From Anaerobranca californiensis DSM 14826 (GTDB lineage: Bacteria; Bacillota; Proteinivoracia; Proteinivoracales; Proteinivoracaceae): a DNA stretch of 64,000 nucleotides. The position numbers and the translations under genes are program-made. The notes under the pieces are model-generated. The model was not told where the DNA came from, made no database searches, and worked only from the letters and a program-made list of their open reading frames with translations. The stretch spans positions 372,001 through 436,000 of the forward strand of contig NZ_FRAI01000005.1 in the NCBI RefSeq assembly GCF_900142275.1, read 5' to 3'. Below are positions 35,048 through 44,025 of the stretch, one piece after another (within the stretch, counting starts at the first letter, position 1; every line of letters starts with the position of its first letter).

Positions 35048-38044
35048 TTAATCTTTTGCAGAAAGAAAATAGTAAATTACCGGCAGGACAAATAGGGTAA
35101 GAAGGGTGGAGATAAATAATCCACCAATTACCACTATAGCCATGGGTCCTTGCATTTCTCCCCCATCACCTAGCCCTAAAGCTAAAGGAATTAGGGCTAA
35201 AATAGTTGTTAATGCTGTCATTAAAATTGGTCTTAAGCGGACACACCCTCCTTTTATTATCGCTTCCTCTTTTTTTAATCCTTGCTGCCTTAGTTTATTA
35301 ATATAGTCTACTAAGACAATTCCATTATTAACTACTATCCCTGTTAACACAATTATTCCGATAAAAGCCGTTATACCCAAAGCTTTACCGGTAAGGAGCA
35401 GTCCACCAATTACCCCAATACCAGCAAAGGGAATAGTAAAAATAATTATAAAGGGGTTTAGAAGGGATTCGAATTGGGCAGCCATTATCATGTAAACTAA
35501 AAAAAAGGCTAAAATAAAGGCTAAACTCAGTCCTTGAAATCCTTCTTCCATCAATTGAGAAGCTCCCCCATAACTTGTACTATATCCTTGTGGTAAATTT
35601 AATTCAGAAATAACTTTATCTACTTCTTTTTGAATAGTACCTAAATCTCCTTTGGTAATTTTCCCTTGGATTATAGAAGTTACTCTACCATCTTCCCGAT
35701 AAATTGTTCTTGGACCATAAGCATATCTTATCTCTGCCACCTCTCCTAAAGATACCCTCCCCCCAATAGGAGTAGTTAACTGCAAATTTTTTAAGTTATT
35801 GCTATCCCTCTCTTCTTTTTCTTTATTATAAATGAGCTTAATTTCAACCCTTTTACCATCTTCAAAAAGATAACCAATTCTTTCCCCTGCCAACTGAGTT
35901 TTTATATTTTGTGCAATCCCAGCAGTAGTTAAATGGTAAAGGGCTGATTTATTTCGGTCTATAAGAATCTGAGCTTCTGGTTTAACTCCTTCAATATTAC
36001 TTCTAATATCTTCTAGGTTTTCCACTTTTTCTAATGCTATTAAAATGTCTCTAGTTACCTTTTGAACTCCTTCTAAATCAGGACCGTGTAAAATCAATTG
36101 TAATTCGCTACTTCCCATCATATCCCTAAACTCATTTTGTTGAGTAAAAGATACAGTTCCATTTATATCTGTCAAAGTTTCCCGAAATTTACTAATAAAC
36201 TCTTTTGTAGAGCCTCTCTCCTTTAAAAGAACACTAATTTCCGCCCTATCTGTTCTAGGAGCACCGGTTATTCCCCCTTTAGAACCTACCCTTGTTGATA
36301 TAACTTCAATTTCTTCATATCCTTCCAACATTTTCTCAATTTTTCTAGCTTCTTCATTGGTTAAATCTAAGTTAGTTCCTTCTTCCATAGTTAGATTGAT
36401 AATAAAACTTCCTTCATCAATTTCTGGAATAAACTCACGGCCTATTTTAGGATATTGGGATAGAGCTAAGATAAAAACAACGACAGTTAAAAGTAAGGTA
36501 ATACCTTTATATGCCATAGGATAGGAAAGAAGAACTTTATAAAGCCCCCCAACTCTAAATTTTGGAATTTTCCTTTGATACTTTAGCAATAGGAATGATA
36601 GCATGGGAATTACTGTCAATGCAACTAAAAGGGAAGCCAATAAGGAAAAACTTACCGTTAAAGCTAACTCTCCAAATAATTCACCTGTTAGACCACCAAC
36701 AAAAACAACTGGTAAAAATACCACCATAGTGGTAAAAGTAGATGCTGTAATTGCCATAGCCACTTCATCTACCCCGTTTTTAGTAGCCTCAGATAAATCT
36801 TTTCCTTGTTGAAGATGTCGATAAATATTTTCAATTACCACAATGGAATTATCTACCAACATACCCACCCCTAATGCTAATCCCCCTAAAGTCATTAAAT
36901 TTAATGTCAACCCAGTGAAGTACATTAGAATAAAGGTAGCTATTAAAGAAAAGGGTATAGAAATTGTTACAACAAGGGTACTTAATATACTTCTTAAAAA
37001 TACTAAAAGAATTATCAAAGCTAAAAAAGCCCCTATAACTAAGTTTTGGACAATCCCATTGATAGATTTTTGAACTATCTCTCCTTGATTCAAGGTTACA
37101 GTAAAATTATACTCCCCTCCCCTTTCCATTTTATCTATCTTTTCTAAAACCCTTTGGGTAACTTGAACTAAATTACTATCACCTTCCCTTTGAATAGTGA
37201 TATTAATTCCATCTAACCCATTAGTTCTACTTAAACTTTCTAAAGGTGTATATATTTCTTCAATCTGTACTACATCTTTTAAATAAACTGGTGTTAATTC
37301 ATCTCCAAATTCCATCCCTACTATAATATTTTCCATCTGGTTTAAATTTTTAAATTGGCCAATTACCCTGATAGGGAAAATTTTATTGTCTTTCTCAATT
37401 TTATGGGCTGGTAAATTGAGATTATTTAGGTTAATTAACCCTGCCAATGTTTTAGGATTCACACCATATTTTTGTAATTTTTCTTCATCGATAATGAAAT
37501 TGATTTCCTTTTCTGGGGCACCAGTTACTTCCACAGAAGCTACACCGGGAATGCTATCTAGTTTAGGAACAACTTCCTTTTCTACATATCTTTGAATTTC
37601 TCTTAAAGTTTTTTCACCTGTTACTGTTATTTGTAAAACTGGCATCCTTGTAGGGTCAAATTTAACTATCATAGGTTTTGATGCATCCTCAGGTAATTGA
37701 AGAAATTCTAATCTATCTTTAATTTCTTCCCTAACAGCATCTAAATTTATCCCCCAATTAAATTCTAAAATTATGATAGAAGTTCCTTCAGCAGATCTAG
37801 AGGAAATTTTTTTCAGTCCGCTGGTGGTACCTACTACCATTTCTAATGGTTCTGTTATTAAAGTTGCCACTTCATTGGGGGCAGCATTGGGTAAACGGGT
37901 AACTACCCCTAAAATAGGGGGAGAAATTTTAGGTAAAAGATCCATCTGTAGATTTGTTAAAGATACTAAACCTAATAACAATACAAAGGCCATTAACATT
38001 AAAATCGCCACAGGTCTTTTTATAGCTAAGGTGCCAAAGGTCAT
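35048..38044 (-). CDS. RND family efflux permease
   Basis: 998 residues, twelve membrane segments in two halves, with large loops after TM1 and TM7. MTFGTLAIKRPVAILMLMAF at the start, GMLVDNSIVVIENIYRHLQQG in TM4 and GIVVNNGIVLVDYINKLRQQG in TM10 are hydrophobe/amphiphile exporter motifs. In monoderms such proteins (SwrC in B. subtilis) act without an outer membrane channel. No adaptor gene is nearby, and the gene is flanked by pilB and aroK. Proton-coupling Asp is in TM4. Confidence 0.92.
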   Translation of the reverse strand: MTFGTLAIKRPVAILMLMAFVLLLGLVSLTNLQMDLLPKISPPILGVVTRLPNAAPNEVATLITEPLEMVVGTTSGLKKISSRSAEGTSIIILEFNWGINLDAVREEIKDRLEFLQLPEDASKPMIVKFDPTRMPVLQITVTGEKTLREIQRYVEKEVVPKLDSIPGVASVEVTGAPEKEINFIIDEEKLQKYGVNPKTLAGLINLNNLNLPAHKIEKDNKIFPIRVIGQFKNLNQMENIIVGMEFGDELTPVYLKDVVQIEEIYTPLESLSRTNGLDGINITIQREGDSNLVQVTQRVLEKIDKMERGGEYNFTVTLNQGEIVQKSINGIVQNLVIGAFLALIILLVFLRSILSTLVVTISIPFSLIATFILMYFTGLTLNLMTLGGLALGVGMLVDNSIVVIENIYRHLQQGKDLSEATKNGVDEVAMAITASTFTTMVVFLPVVFVGGLTGELFGELALTVSFSLLASLLVALTVIPMLSFLLLKYQRKIPKFRVGGLYKVLLSYPMAYKGITLLLTVVVFILALSQYPKIGREFIPEIDEGSFIINLTMEEGTNLDLTNEEARKIEKMLEGYEEIEVISTRVGSKGGITGAPRTDRAEISVLLKERGSTKEFISKFRETLTDINGTVSFTQQNEFRDMMGSSELQLILHGPDLEGVQKVTRDILIALEKVENLEDIRSNIEGVKPEAQILIDRNKSALYHLTTAGIAQNIKTQLAGERIGYLFEDGKRVEIKLIYNKEKEERDSNNLKNLQLTTPIGGRVSLGEVAEIRYAYGPRTIYREDGRVTSIIQGKITKGDLGTIQKEVDKVISELNLPQGYSTSYGGASQLMEEGFQGLSLAFILAFFLVYMIMAAQFESLLNPFIIIFTIPFAGIGVIGGLLLTGKALGITAFIGIIVLTGIVVNNGIVLVDYINKLRQQGLKKEEAIIKGGCVRLRPILMTALTTILALIPLALGLGDGGEMQGPMAIVVIGGLFISTLLTLFVLPVIYYFLSAKD

Positions 38045-38060
38045 CTTAAAACCTCCTAAT

Positions 38061-38100
38061 ACAAAAATTAAAGTCTTCTCCTTAGATTAGGAAAAGACTT
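38061..38100 (-). terminator. Terminator after aroK
   Basis: On the minus strand AAGTCTTTTCC pairs with GGAGAAGACTT, followed by TAATTTTTG. It begins at the aroK stop and lies before the ribosome site of the RND gene, so the exporter would need read-through or its own promoter. Confidence 0.75.
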
Positions 38101-38632
38101 AGTCTAAATTTAGTATTTCCAGAAGTTCAGAGATTATCCTTGTTAAATCCCTATTAGAATTTACTGTAATATCGGCATACCTTTGATATAGTTTTTCTCG
38201 CCTTTGAAAAAAATCCTCTATTTGCCGCAAATCTTTATTTTTTAGTAGTGGCCTATCATTTTTCCCTAGCCTAACTAAAATGGTTTCTAACGGACATTTT
38301 AGCCAAACTATTTTTCCGAAACTTCCCAGAAGTTTCATATTGTTTTCCCGTTCCACCACTCCCCCACCACAGTCGATTATTCCCCCTTTTTCTTTTATAA
38401 CTTCTAAGATTATTTCCCCTTCCAATTGCCTAAAATATTCTTCTCCGTATTTTTCAAATATCTCCGGGATACTAGTACCTGTTTTTTCTTCCACCATTTC
38501 ATCGATACTAAATAGGGGCAGGGAAGTAACTTCAGCTAATTTTTGGGCTACAGTGGTTTTACCACAACCACTAAACCCTATAAAAACTAGTTTTTTAATG
38601 GCGGGGGCTTCTTTTAACCTTTTCAATAGCAT
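38099..38632 (-). CDS. aroK: Shikimate kinase
   Basis: 177 residues with Walker A GFSGCGKTT, FSIDEMVEEKTG for shikimate binding, IIDCGGGVVERE and LGKNDRPLL (lid). The start is uncertain: the ATG at 38632 has no clear ribosome site and lies 38 bases inside the ComFB-like gene; a TTG two codons later is an alternative. Next to the comG-like cluster, as in B. subtilis. Confidence 0.93.
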   Translation of the reverse strand: MLLKRLKEAPAIKKLVFIGFSGCGKTTVAQKLAEVTSLPLFSIDEMVEEKTGTSIPEIFEKYGEEYFRQLEGEIILEVIKEKGGIIDCGGGVVERENNMKLLGSFGKIVWLKCPLETILVRLGKNDRPLLKNKDLRQIEDFFQRREKLYQRYADITVNSNRDLTRIISELLEILNLD

Positions 38633-38855
38633 TGGTTACTGCCCCTAAAATATCTACTGCATTTTGAGCATTAAAAGCCTGGGCTTTTGAGTAAACTTCT
38701 CCCTGTTCAGTAACTACATATTTAGGTGGTAAATTATTTAAAGCAATTGCCATCATATCTAGTTTACATTGTTCACAGGTACAGAAAGTACTATCCTTTA
38801 ATAGTTCTTCTAATTTTTCCCTGACCAATACCTCATTGTAGTTAATTAATTTCAT
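38595..38855 (-). CDS. ComFB family protein
   Basis: 86 residues from the ATG at 38855, which has a GGAAGGA ribosome site; the frame runs 32 codons further upstream inside the previous gene. It reads MKLINYNEVLVREKLEELL, then FCTCEQCKLDMMAIALNNL and PPKYVVTEQGEVYSKA, the ComFB (late competence protein) pattern with CxxC-type zinc cysteines. Members have been reported as c-di-nucleotide receptors. It overlaps the CBS-PAS-HD gene by 14 bases. Confidence 0.85.
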   Translation of the reverse strand: MKLINYNEVLVREKLEELLKDSTFCTCEQCKLDMMAIALNNLPPKYVVTEQGEVYSKAQAFNAQNAVDILGAVTNAIEKVKRSPRH

Positions 38856-40281
38856 TTTTATCAATCCTTCCCATAGGTTTTTCCTGTCTTTTACCAGTAT
38901 ATAAGTCAATTTCCAATATCCTATTATACAAGGGATGCTGATTTTCTTCAAATACCGTTAACTTTGAACCATCAACTTTATAAGTTACTTTAGCTTTTCT
39001 TCTAGTAAGGGCGGCAGATAAGCCATCAATAATTTTAAACATTCTCAAAAGTGGAAGTAAATGGCTAGGAAATTCTTTAGGAAGCATATCTTCTGTGTGG
39101 TGGTGATAACGGATAATATTAACTATATCATCACTTTTATTATAAAATTTACTGGCTAAATCGGCACTCCGGGCTGCATGGTAAATACCCTCTTCGAAAA
39201 CTTCTTCTGGTGAAACTTTATCTCCTACCTTTAAAGTTGGCTGAGATTTGCCTAAATCATGGAATATTATAGCTTCTACTAAAGTATCTTTATCTATACC
39301 TATTAATTTCATTAACCCCATTTCATTAAAATCTGCGGCAACTTTTAAACAATTTACTACATGGAGGTAGCCTCCACCTTCTATAATTTCTGTAACTGTA
39401 ATGGTAGAGGTTTCTGGATCATAGATATCCCGGTATTCAGGGGTAGTTTTTAATTTATACTCCACCTTTGAGTTTGGCAGGGTTAAAGCAAAGGCTTTAT
39501 CTAATTCTTCTTTAGTTTTAGATAGTTGAATCTGTAAACTTTTAAAACTTGTTATATCACTAAAGGTTTGAACTACTCCTTCCACGAAATTGCTGCCATT
39601 ACTTTTTAACGGAACATAATTAACTAAAAAGACCCTGCCATCTTGAAGCTGTGTTTCTACACCATAACGGGGTTCTCCTGTACTTATCACCAGCTCAGCA
39701 ATAGATAGTTGTTTACTTAAATTAACAGCCTTTTTACCTATCCTATCTTCAGCCTTAAGCCCCGTTAATTTTTCTGCTGCAGGGTTAAACTCTCTGATAA
39801 TCAAATCCCTATCAACTACAATCAGCCCTTCATTTAAAGATTCGATTATTTGCCTTGCCCGCTTTTCTTTAAAGTTTTCTAATTGAATTTTCACTTGTTC
39901 CTTCATGTAATTTTTAATGACATCTTTATGGCTTAAAACTCCTATAATTTTTTTATTATATGGAGATTCTAATACTGGCATATGGCTAATACCATGTTTA
40001 ACAAAGGTCTTCATACTGTTTTTTAAATCCGTATCAGGATAAACGTAATGAATTTTTTCTATCGGAATCATTACTTCCTTAACTTCTACCCCTAAATCTC
40101 CCCCTCTTATCACCAAATCCTGAAGTACTGTGTGGGTTACCATACCAACTAATAGCTGACCTTCTGTTACTACAAAAGCACATGATTCCTTATTATTTGA
40201 CATTTCCCTTACCACATCTATAAAGTATTGTTCAGGAGAAACCATTAAAAAAATATTCTTATAGATATCCTTTACCAACAT
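38842..40281 (-). CDS. CBS-PAS-HD domain signalling protein
   Basis: 479 residues. A pair of CBS domains spans about 1-130 (VSPEQYFIDVVREMS, HMPVLESPYNKKIIGVLSH). A PAS domain at about 145-260 has ARQIIESLNEGLIVVDRDL and AAEKLTGLKAEDRIG. An HD domain at about 305-430 has HVVNCLKVAADF, AIIFHDLGKSQP and RYHHHTEDMLP. It looks like a cytoplasmic sensor that binds nucleotides and a ligand and hydrolyses a phosphorylated small molecule. It has no GYP motif. Its location between pilin-like genes and comFB suggests a role in pilus or competence control. Confidence 0.82.
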   Translation of the reverse strand: MLVKDIYKNIFLMVSPEQYFIDVVREMSNNKESCAFVVTEGQLLVGMVTHTVLQDLVIRGGDLGVEVKEVMIPIEKIHYVYPDTDLKNSMKTFVKHGISHMPVLESPYNKKIIGVLSHKDVIKNYMKEQVKIQLENFKEKRARQIIESLNEGLIVVDRDLIIREFNPAAEKLTGLKAEDRIGKKAVNLSKQLSIAELVISTGEPRYGVETQLQDGRVFLVNYVPLKSNGSNFVEGVVQTFSDITSFKSLQIQLSKTKEELDKAFALTLPNSKVEYKLKTTPEYRDIYDPETSTITVTEIIEGGGYLHVVNCLKVAADFNEMGLMKLIGIDKDTLVEAIIFHDLGKSQPTLKVGDKVSPEEVFEEGIYHAARSADLASKFYNKSDDIVNIIRYHHHTEDMLPKEFPSHLLPLLRMFKIIDGLSAALTRRKAKVTYKVDGSKLTVFEENQHPLYNRILEIDLYTGKRQEKPMGRIDKNEIN

Positions 40282-40652
40282 GTCCTTTCTCCTTTCGGTA
40301 CATTTTCTAGTCTATTGATTACCTTACCTTTATCATCTAATGATAAGTCGATTGTAAAAATAGCCCATTGATTTTCTACAACGATAAAAATTTTGTAATT
40401 ATCCCCCTGTTTTTCCTTTGAAACATAATAGTTTTTACCGTTAAATTCACCGCAAAAAATACCTAAACCTTCATATTTTATGTATTTTTCTTCTAAAGCT
40501 AAAGCAAAATTTCTCACACTGATTTGATTATAAAATAATGTATTGGAATCTATCATTCTATTTAATTGATAAAGGATAAGGGCTATACTTATCAGTAAAA
40601 TAAAAAGAACTGATAATATTAAGATATTAATACTGCCTTTATTATTCACCAT
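40272..40652 (-). CDS. Small membrane-anchored protein of the comG-like cluster (PilX/ComGG position)
   Basis: 126 residues. A short MVNNKGS leader is followed by a hydrophobic helix (INILILSVLFILLISIALILYQ) and a beta-rich C-terminal domain with two cysteines. The KG before a hydrophobic stretch hints at a prepilin-like signal, but the usual FTLxE is missing. Its place as the last of four such genes matches ComGG or PilX. It overlaps neighbours on both sides, which suggests translational coupling. Confidence 0.65.
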   Translation of the reverse strand: MVNNKGSINILILSVLFILLISIALILYQLNRMIDSNTLFYNQISVRNFALALEEKYIKYEGLGIFCGEFNGKNYYVSKEKQGDNYKIFIVVENQWAIFTIDLSLDDKGKVINRLENVPKGERTCW

Positions 40653-41086
40653 GGTACCACCAATCTGTAATCCTTTGAATTTATTCTAAACTTAACTACA
40701 AAGTTATTTTCATTAACAATAAAATCCATAAATGTTATATTTTCTATTATTATATAAACACTTCCATCCCTTCTCCAGTAAAGGGAATTATTAATACTTA
40801 CTTCTAAAGTATATTCTTGAGCATTGTTATACCTCTTGTAGATCAATTTTCTACCTCGGTTACCGTTATTGGTAAATCTGATGGTACTTTTATCTATCAT
40901 CCTTCCTTCCCTATAGTAAAAATTTGTTATAGTTCTAATTCTATAACTCTGTTGACTTTCTTCTGCCAACTGAAACCAGGTATTATAACTTAAAGATATG
41001 GTAGTTAATAATACCATTAAGATTATCCCTATTATTCCCACAGCTATGATGACTTCTAATAATGTATACCCTTTAATTTCCCCCAT
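40646..41086 (-). CDS. Pseudopilin (PilW/ComGF position)
   Basis: 146 residues with a typical prepilin start: EIKGYTLLEVIIAVGIIGIILMVLL, where Glu5 follows the KG cleavage site. The mature domain is beta-rich and basic (RFTNNGNRGRKLIYKRYNN). It likely forms part of the pilus tip. It overlaps the next gene by 7 bases and the preceding one by 14. Confidence 0.8.
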   Translation of the reverse strand: MGEIKGYTLLEVIIAVGIIGIILMVLLTTISLSYNTWFQLAEESQQSYRIRTITNFYYREGRMIDKSTIRFTNNGNRGRKLIYKRYNNAQEYTLEVSINNSLYWRRDGSVYIIIENITFMDFIVNENNFVVKFRINSKDYRLVVPW

Positions 41087-41444
41087 ACTTATAGCCCACC
41101 ACCACTAGCTCCCTTTCTTTACCTCCCCAAAAATACCTCAATACCACATTAATCACAAAAAAATCTTCTATTTTTTCCACTTCTATCCAACCACCAATAT
41201 ATTCTCCATCATTTGTGAAAAATCCTGCTAAAGGAATAGTTTTTTCTAAATCTTCAAGATTTTCTCCCTTTATTTCCTCAATTAAATTATTAGCATAGAT
41301 GATACCCTCTAATTTAATTTGACTATATTTAACCCCTCCTATTGCAATTAACACTGTACTCCCTACAACTATTGCCAAAGTTGCTGTAAGTAAAGCCCCT
41401 TGACAAACACTTAACAAAATCCCCCCATAATTTTCTTTAATCAT
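41073..41444 (-). CDS. Small pilin-like protein (PilV/ComGE position)
   Basis: 123 residues with an N-terminal hydrophobic helix (CQGALLTATLAIVVGSTVLIAIGG) and a C-terminal domain with IYANNLIEEIKGENLEDL, the helix-loop seen in type II pseudopilin I/V proteins. It lacks a clear KG-FTLxE motif, so whether prepilin peptidase cleaves it is unclear. It overlaps both neighbours. Confidence 0.65.
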   Translation of the reverse strand: MIKENYGGILLSVCQGALLTATLAIVVGSTVLIAIGGVKYSQIKLEGIIYANNLIEEIKGENLEDLEKTIPLAGFFTNDGEYIGGWIEVEKIEDFFVINVVLRYFWGGKERELVVVGYKYGGN

Positions 41445-41883
41445 CTACTATCACCTTTACTCTACCAACTTTTATAGTTATAGTTAATTTTCTCCTTTCT
41501 CCATATCTATTGGTTATTGTAATACTACCAAATCTATCAACATAACCTAAGTTGCTAATGGTAAAACTTGAATGAATATTAGCAAAAACAGCATTGATTT
41601 GGTAATCTTCAGGAAGGCTTTGTTCAAGGAGAACAAAGTTCCCCCTATACACAAAATACCTTTTATTTGCAGAGTCGACGAAAAATACCAACGAAAGATT
41701 ATTGGCTATAGCATATTCCTTAGCATAAATTATATCATTGGCTATCATATGGATGTGTTGATCTAATAGAATTTTTTCATTCCTTTTAGTGCTTATGGAA
41801 ATAGAAATGGTAAAAAAAATTACAATAGTTAAAACTCCTAAAACCATTAACAGTTCTAATAATGTAAAGCCCCTTTTATCCAT
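41437..41883 (-). CDS. Pseudopilin (GspH/ComGD type)
   Basis: 148 residues from the ATG at 41883, chosen for its GAGGTT ribosome site and short leader MDKRG before FTLLELLMVLGVLTIVIFF. The frame extends 14 codons upstream. Residues 60-140 fit the GspH/FimT domain (IIYAKEYAIANNLSLVFFVD). The upstream GspF-like gene ends 9 bases before this ATG. Confidence 0.85.
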   Translation of the reverse strand: MDKRGFTLLELLMVLGVLTIVIFFTISISISTKRNEKILLDQHIHMIANDIIYAKEYAIANNLSLVFFVDSANKRYFVYRGNFVLLEQSLPEDYQINAVFANIHSSFTISNLGYVDRFGSITITNRYGERRKLTITIKVGRVKVIVDD

Positions 41884-41891
41884 AAATAACC

Positions 41892-42863
41892 TCACATTTT
41901 TTGAAATAATTGATAAATAGGCCAAAGAAGGGTAATGATTACTATAACTACCATTATTCCTACACCGGAAATTATTATTGGTTCAAATAATTTACTAAAG
42001 TATATCAAATGTTTATTCAGTAAACCTTTATAATAATTTTCTACCCTTGAAATCCCTAAAGGTAAATCACCCCTTTCTTCTGCTACCTTAATAAAATTGA
42101 CAACTGTTATATTTTCAAAGTGGTTTTCTTCAAGGACCTGAAAAAAGGGTTTACCAGAGTAAATTCCCGATAATAACTTATCCAAACTATCTTCTACAGA
42201 GATTCTAGGAAATTCCTTCATTATTTCTAAAGACTGAAATAGGGGAACTCCCCTTTGCAGTAAATTGGCCAAGGATTTATAAAACAAATACTTGTCTACA
42301 AACTGAAATATTTTACCAACAAAAAATAAATTATAAACTTTTTTCCTTTTATAAAGGGCAAAATTGTAGAATAACAAGGCAAAAAATAAAGCTATTATCA
42401 AATAACCTGGATTAAATTTAATAAAAATTTTAACAACAAAGTTTTTTTCAATACCTAAAAGGGAATATATATTTACTACTGAAGGAATCACATAAGTAAA
42501 GGTAAAGACCATAGTTATAAAAGCAAAAAAAGTTAAAATAAAGGGATAAATTAAGCTGTGCAATAGTCTATTTCTCAAATTCTCCTTTTCTTCTAAAAGG
42601 TTACATAAATCTAACAAAGCTTCTGTTAAAAAATTCCCCTGTTCTGCCACCTTTAAAATTTGAAGGATGTACTTATCTTTAAAACCCGCTATTTCTAATG
42701 ATTGGGCAAGACTGTAACCTTCTCTGATACCCGCTAGACAATTATTATAAAAGTTTTCATTTTTAATTGAACTTAAAATTTCTAAGGCTTGTCCTATTGG
42801 TAAATTACCTTCTAGGAGATAATACAAATCCCATAAAAACCCTTTAATTTCCTTTCCTCTCAA
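41892..42863 (-). CDS. Platform protein (GspF/ComGB family)
   Basis: 323 residues, with two GspF domains but without the 60-residue N-terminal extension of the PilC at 31081; this short form is typical of ComGB. NLPIGQALEILSSIKN and GVPLFQSLEIMKEFP are the repeated motifs. Three membrane segments are visible. It forms a second platform in the window and lies 25 bases after its own ATPase gene. Confidence 0.87.
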   Translation of the reverse strand: MRGKEIKGFLWDLYYLLEGNLPIGQALEILSSIKNENFYNNCLAGIREGYSLAQSLEIAGFKDKYILQILKVAEQGNFLTEALLDLCNLLEEKENLRNRLLHSLIYPFILTFFAFITMVFTFTYVIPSVVNIYSLLGIEKNFVVKIFIKFNPGYLIIALFFALLFYNFALYKRKKVYNLFFVGKIFQFVDKYLFYKSLANLLQRGVPLFQSLEIMKEFPRISVEDSLDKLLSGIYSGKPFFQVLEENHFENITVVNFIKVAEERGDLPLGISRVENYYKGLLNKHLIYFSKLFEPIIISGVGIMVVIVIITLLWPIYQLFQKM

Positions 42864-42888
42864 CCCTCTCCCCCCTAAAACTTTCCCG

Positions 42889-43944
42889 TTAATCTAAAAT
42901 CCGGTAAATTTCTTTGATATCTGTTAAACCTTCTTTAACTTTTTCCTCTGCCAATTCCTTTAAAGTATCATAGTTACCCCAGTTGAATTGTCTTTTCCCT
43001 TGAATAATTTGCAATTTTACACTTTCAGTAATAGGTAAAATTTCAAATATTCCCGACCGCTTATAATATCCCGTGTTATTGCAAAAACAATCCCCTTGAC
43101 AATGACATTTTAACCTAAAAAGCCTCTGGGCTACGATTCCCTTTAGTCCTTCTGCTAATAAATACCTTTCTATTCCCATATCCACTAAACGCAAAATTGC
43201 CGATTGACAATTTTCTGTATGGAGAGTTGACAAAAGGATATGACCGGTTAAAGAAGCCCTTACAGCTATTTCCGCCGTTTCTTTATCCCTTATTTCTCCA
43301 ATTAAAATGCCATCAGGGTCTTGCCGTAGCACTGCCTTAAGGGCATTAGGGAAGGTTAAGCCTATTCTGGGTTCTATATTTATTTGAGTAACATCTTCTA
43401 ATTGGTATTCCACTGGATCTTCTATTGTAACAAAATTTTTTGTACTATCTTTTAAATAATTTAAAGCTGTATATAAAGTAGTGGTTTTACCACTACCGGT
43501 GGGACCAACAACTAAAATCATCCCACTTTTGATGTTCAGCATTTTTTCAAAGGTTTTTTGTTGTTTTTTATTCATTCCTAAATCTTTAAAATTTTTAATG
43601 GTAGGGTTTTCTTTAAAAAGTCGTAATACCATTTTTTCACCTTTTATTGTATTTACAGTAGAGATGCGGATATCTATTTCATCATTCCCCACCTTATATT
43701 TGAAACTACCATCTTGTGGAAGTCGCCTTTGAGAAATATCTAATTTCCCTAAAACTTTTATACTGCTAATAATCAGCAAACCTTCTTCCCGGGAAATACT
43801 TTCAACATTTTGTAGTAATCCATCAATTCTGTATTTTAATCTATATACACTTTTTTCAGGATGAAAGTGGATATCACTAGCTTCATTTAGATAACCCTTT
43901 GTAATAATGTCCTTTACCTTTGCAGATATCTCCAAGACAACCAC
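42889..43944 (-). CDS. Secretion/competence ATPase (ComGA-like)
   Basis: 351 residues, shorter than PilB because the MshEN domain is missing. It has EASDIHFHPE at the start, Walker A GPTGSGKTT, the Asp box IEDPVEYQLE, Walker B ILIGEIRD and the His box TGHILLSTLHT, then a cysteine motif CHCQGDCFC. The start is a GTG at 43944; a TTG three codons later (43935) fits the ribosome site GGGGTGG about as well. It powers the second, comG-like pilus system. Confidence 0.88.
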   Translation of the reverse strand: MVVLEISAKVKDIITKGYLNEASDIHFHPEKSVYRLKYRIDGLLQNVESISREEGLLIISSIKVLGKLDISQRRLPQDGSFKYKVGNDEIDIRISTVNTIKGEKMVLRLFKENPTIKNFKDLGMNKKQQKTFEKMLNIKSGMILVVGPTGSGKTTTLYTALNYLKDSTKNFVTIEDPVEYQLEDVTQINIEPRIGLTFPNALKAVLRQDPDGILIGEIRDKETAEIAVRASLTGHILLSTLHTENCQSAILRLVDMGIERYLLAEGLKGIVAQRLFRLKCHCQGDCFCNNTGYYKRSGIFEILPITESVKLQIIQGKRQFNWGNYDTLKELAEEKVKEGLTDIKEIYRILD

Positions 43945-44025
43945 CCCTAGATGCTGAACTCTCAGTAGATAAAATTCTACATATTTCCAATATTTCCTCT
44001 TTTATTAGACAAAAAAGATTTTTTT

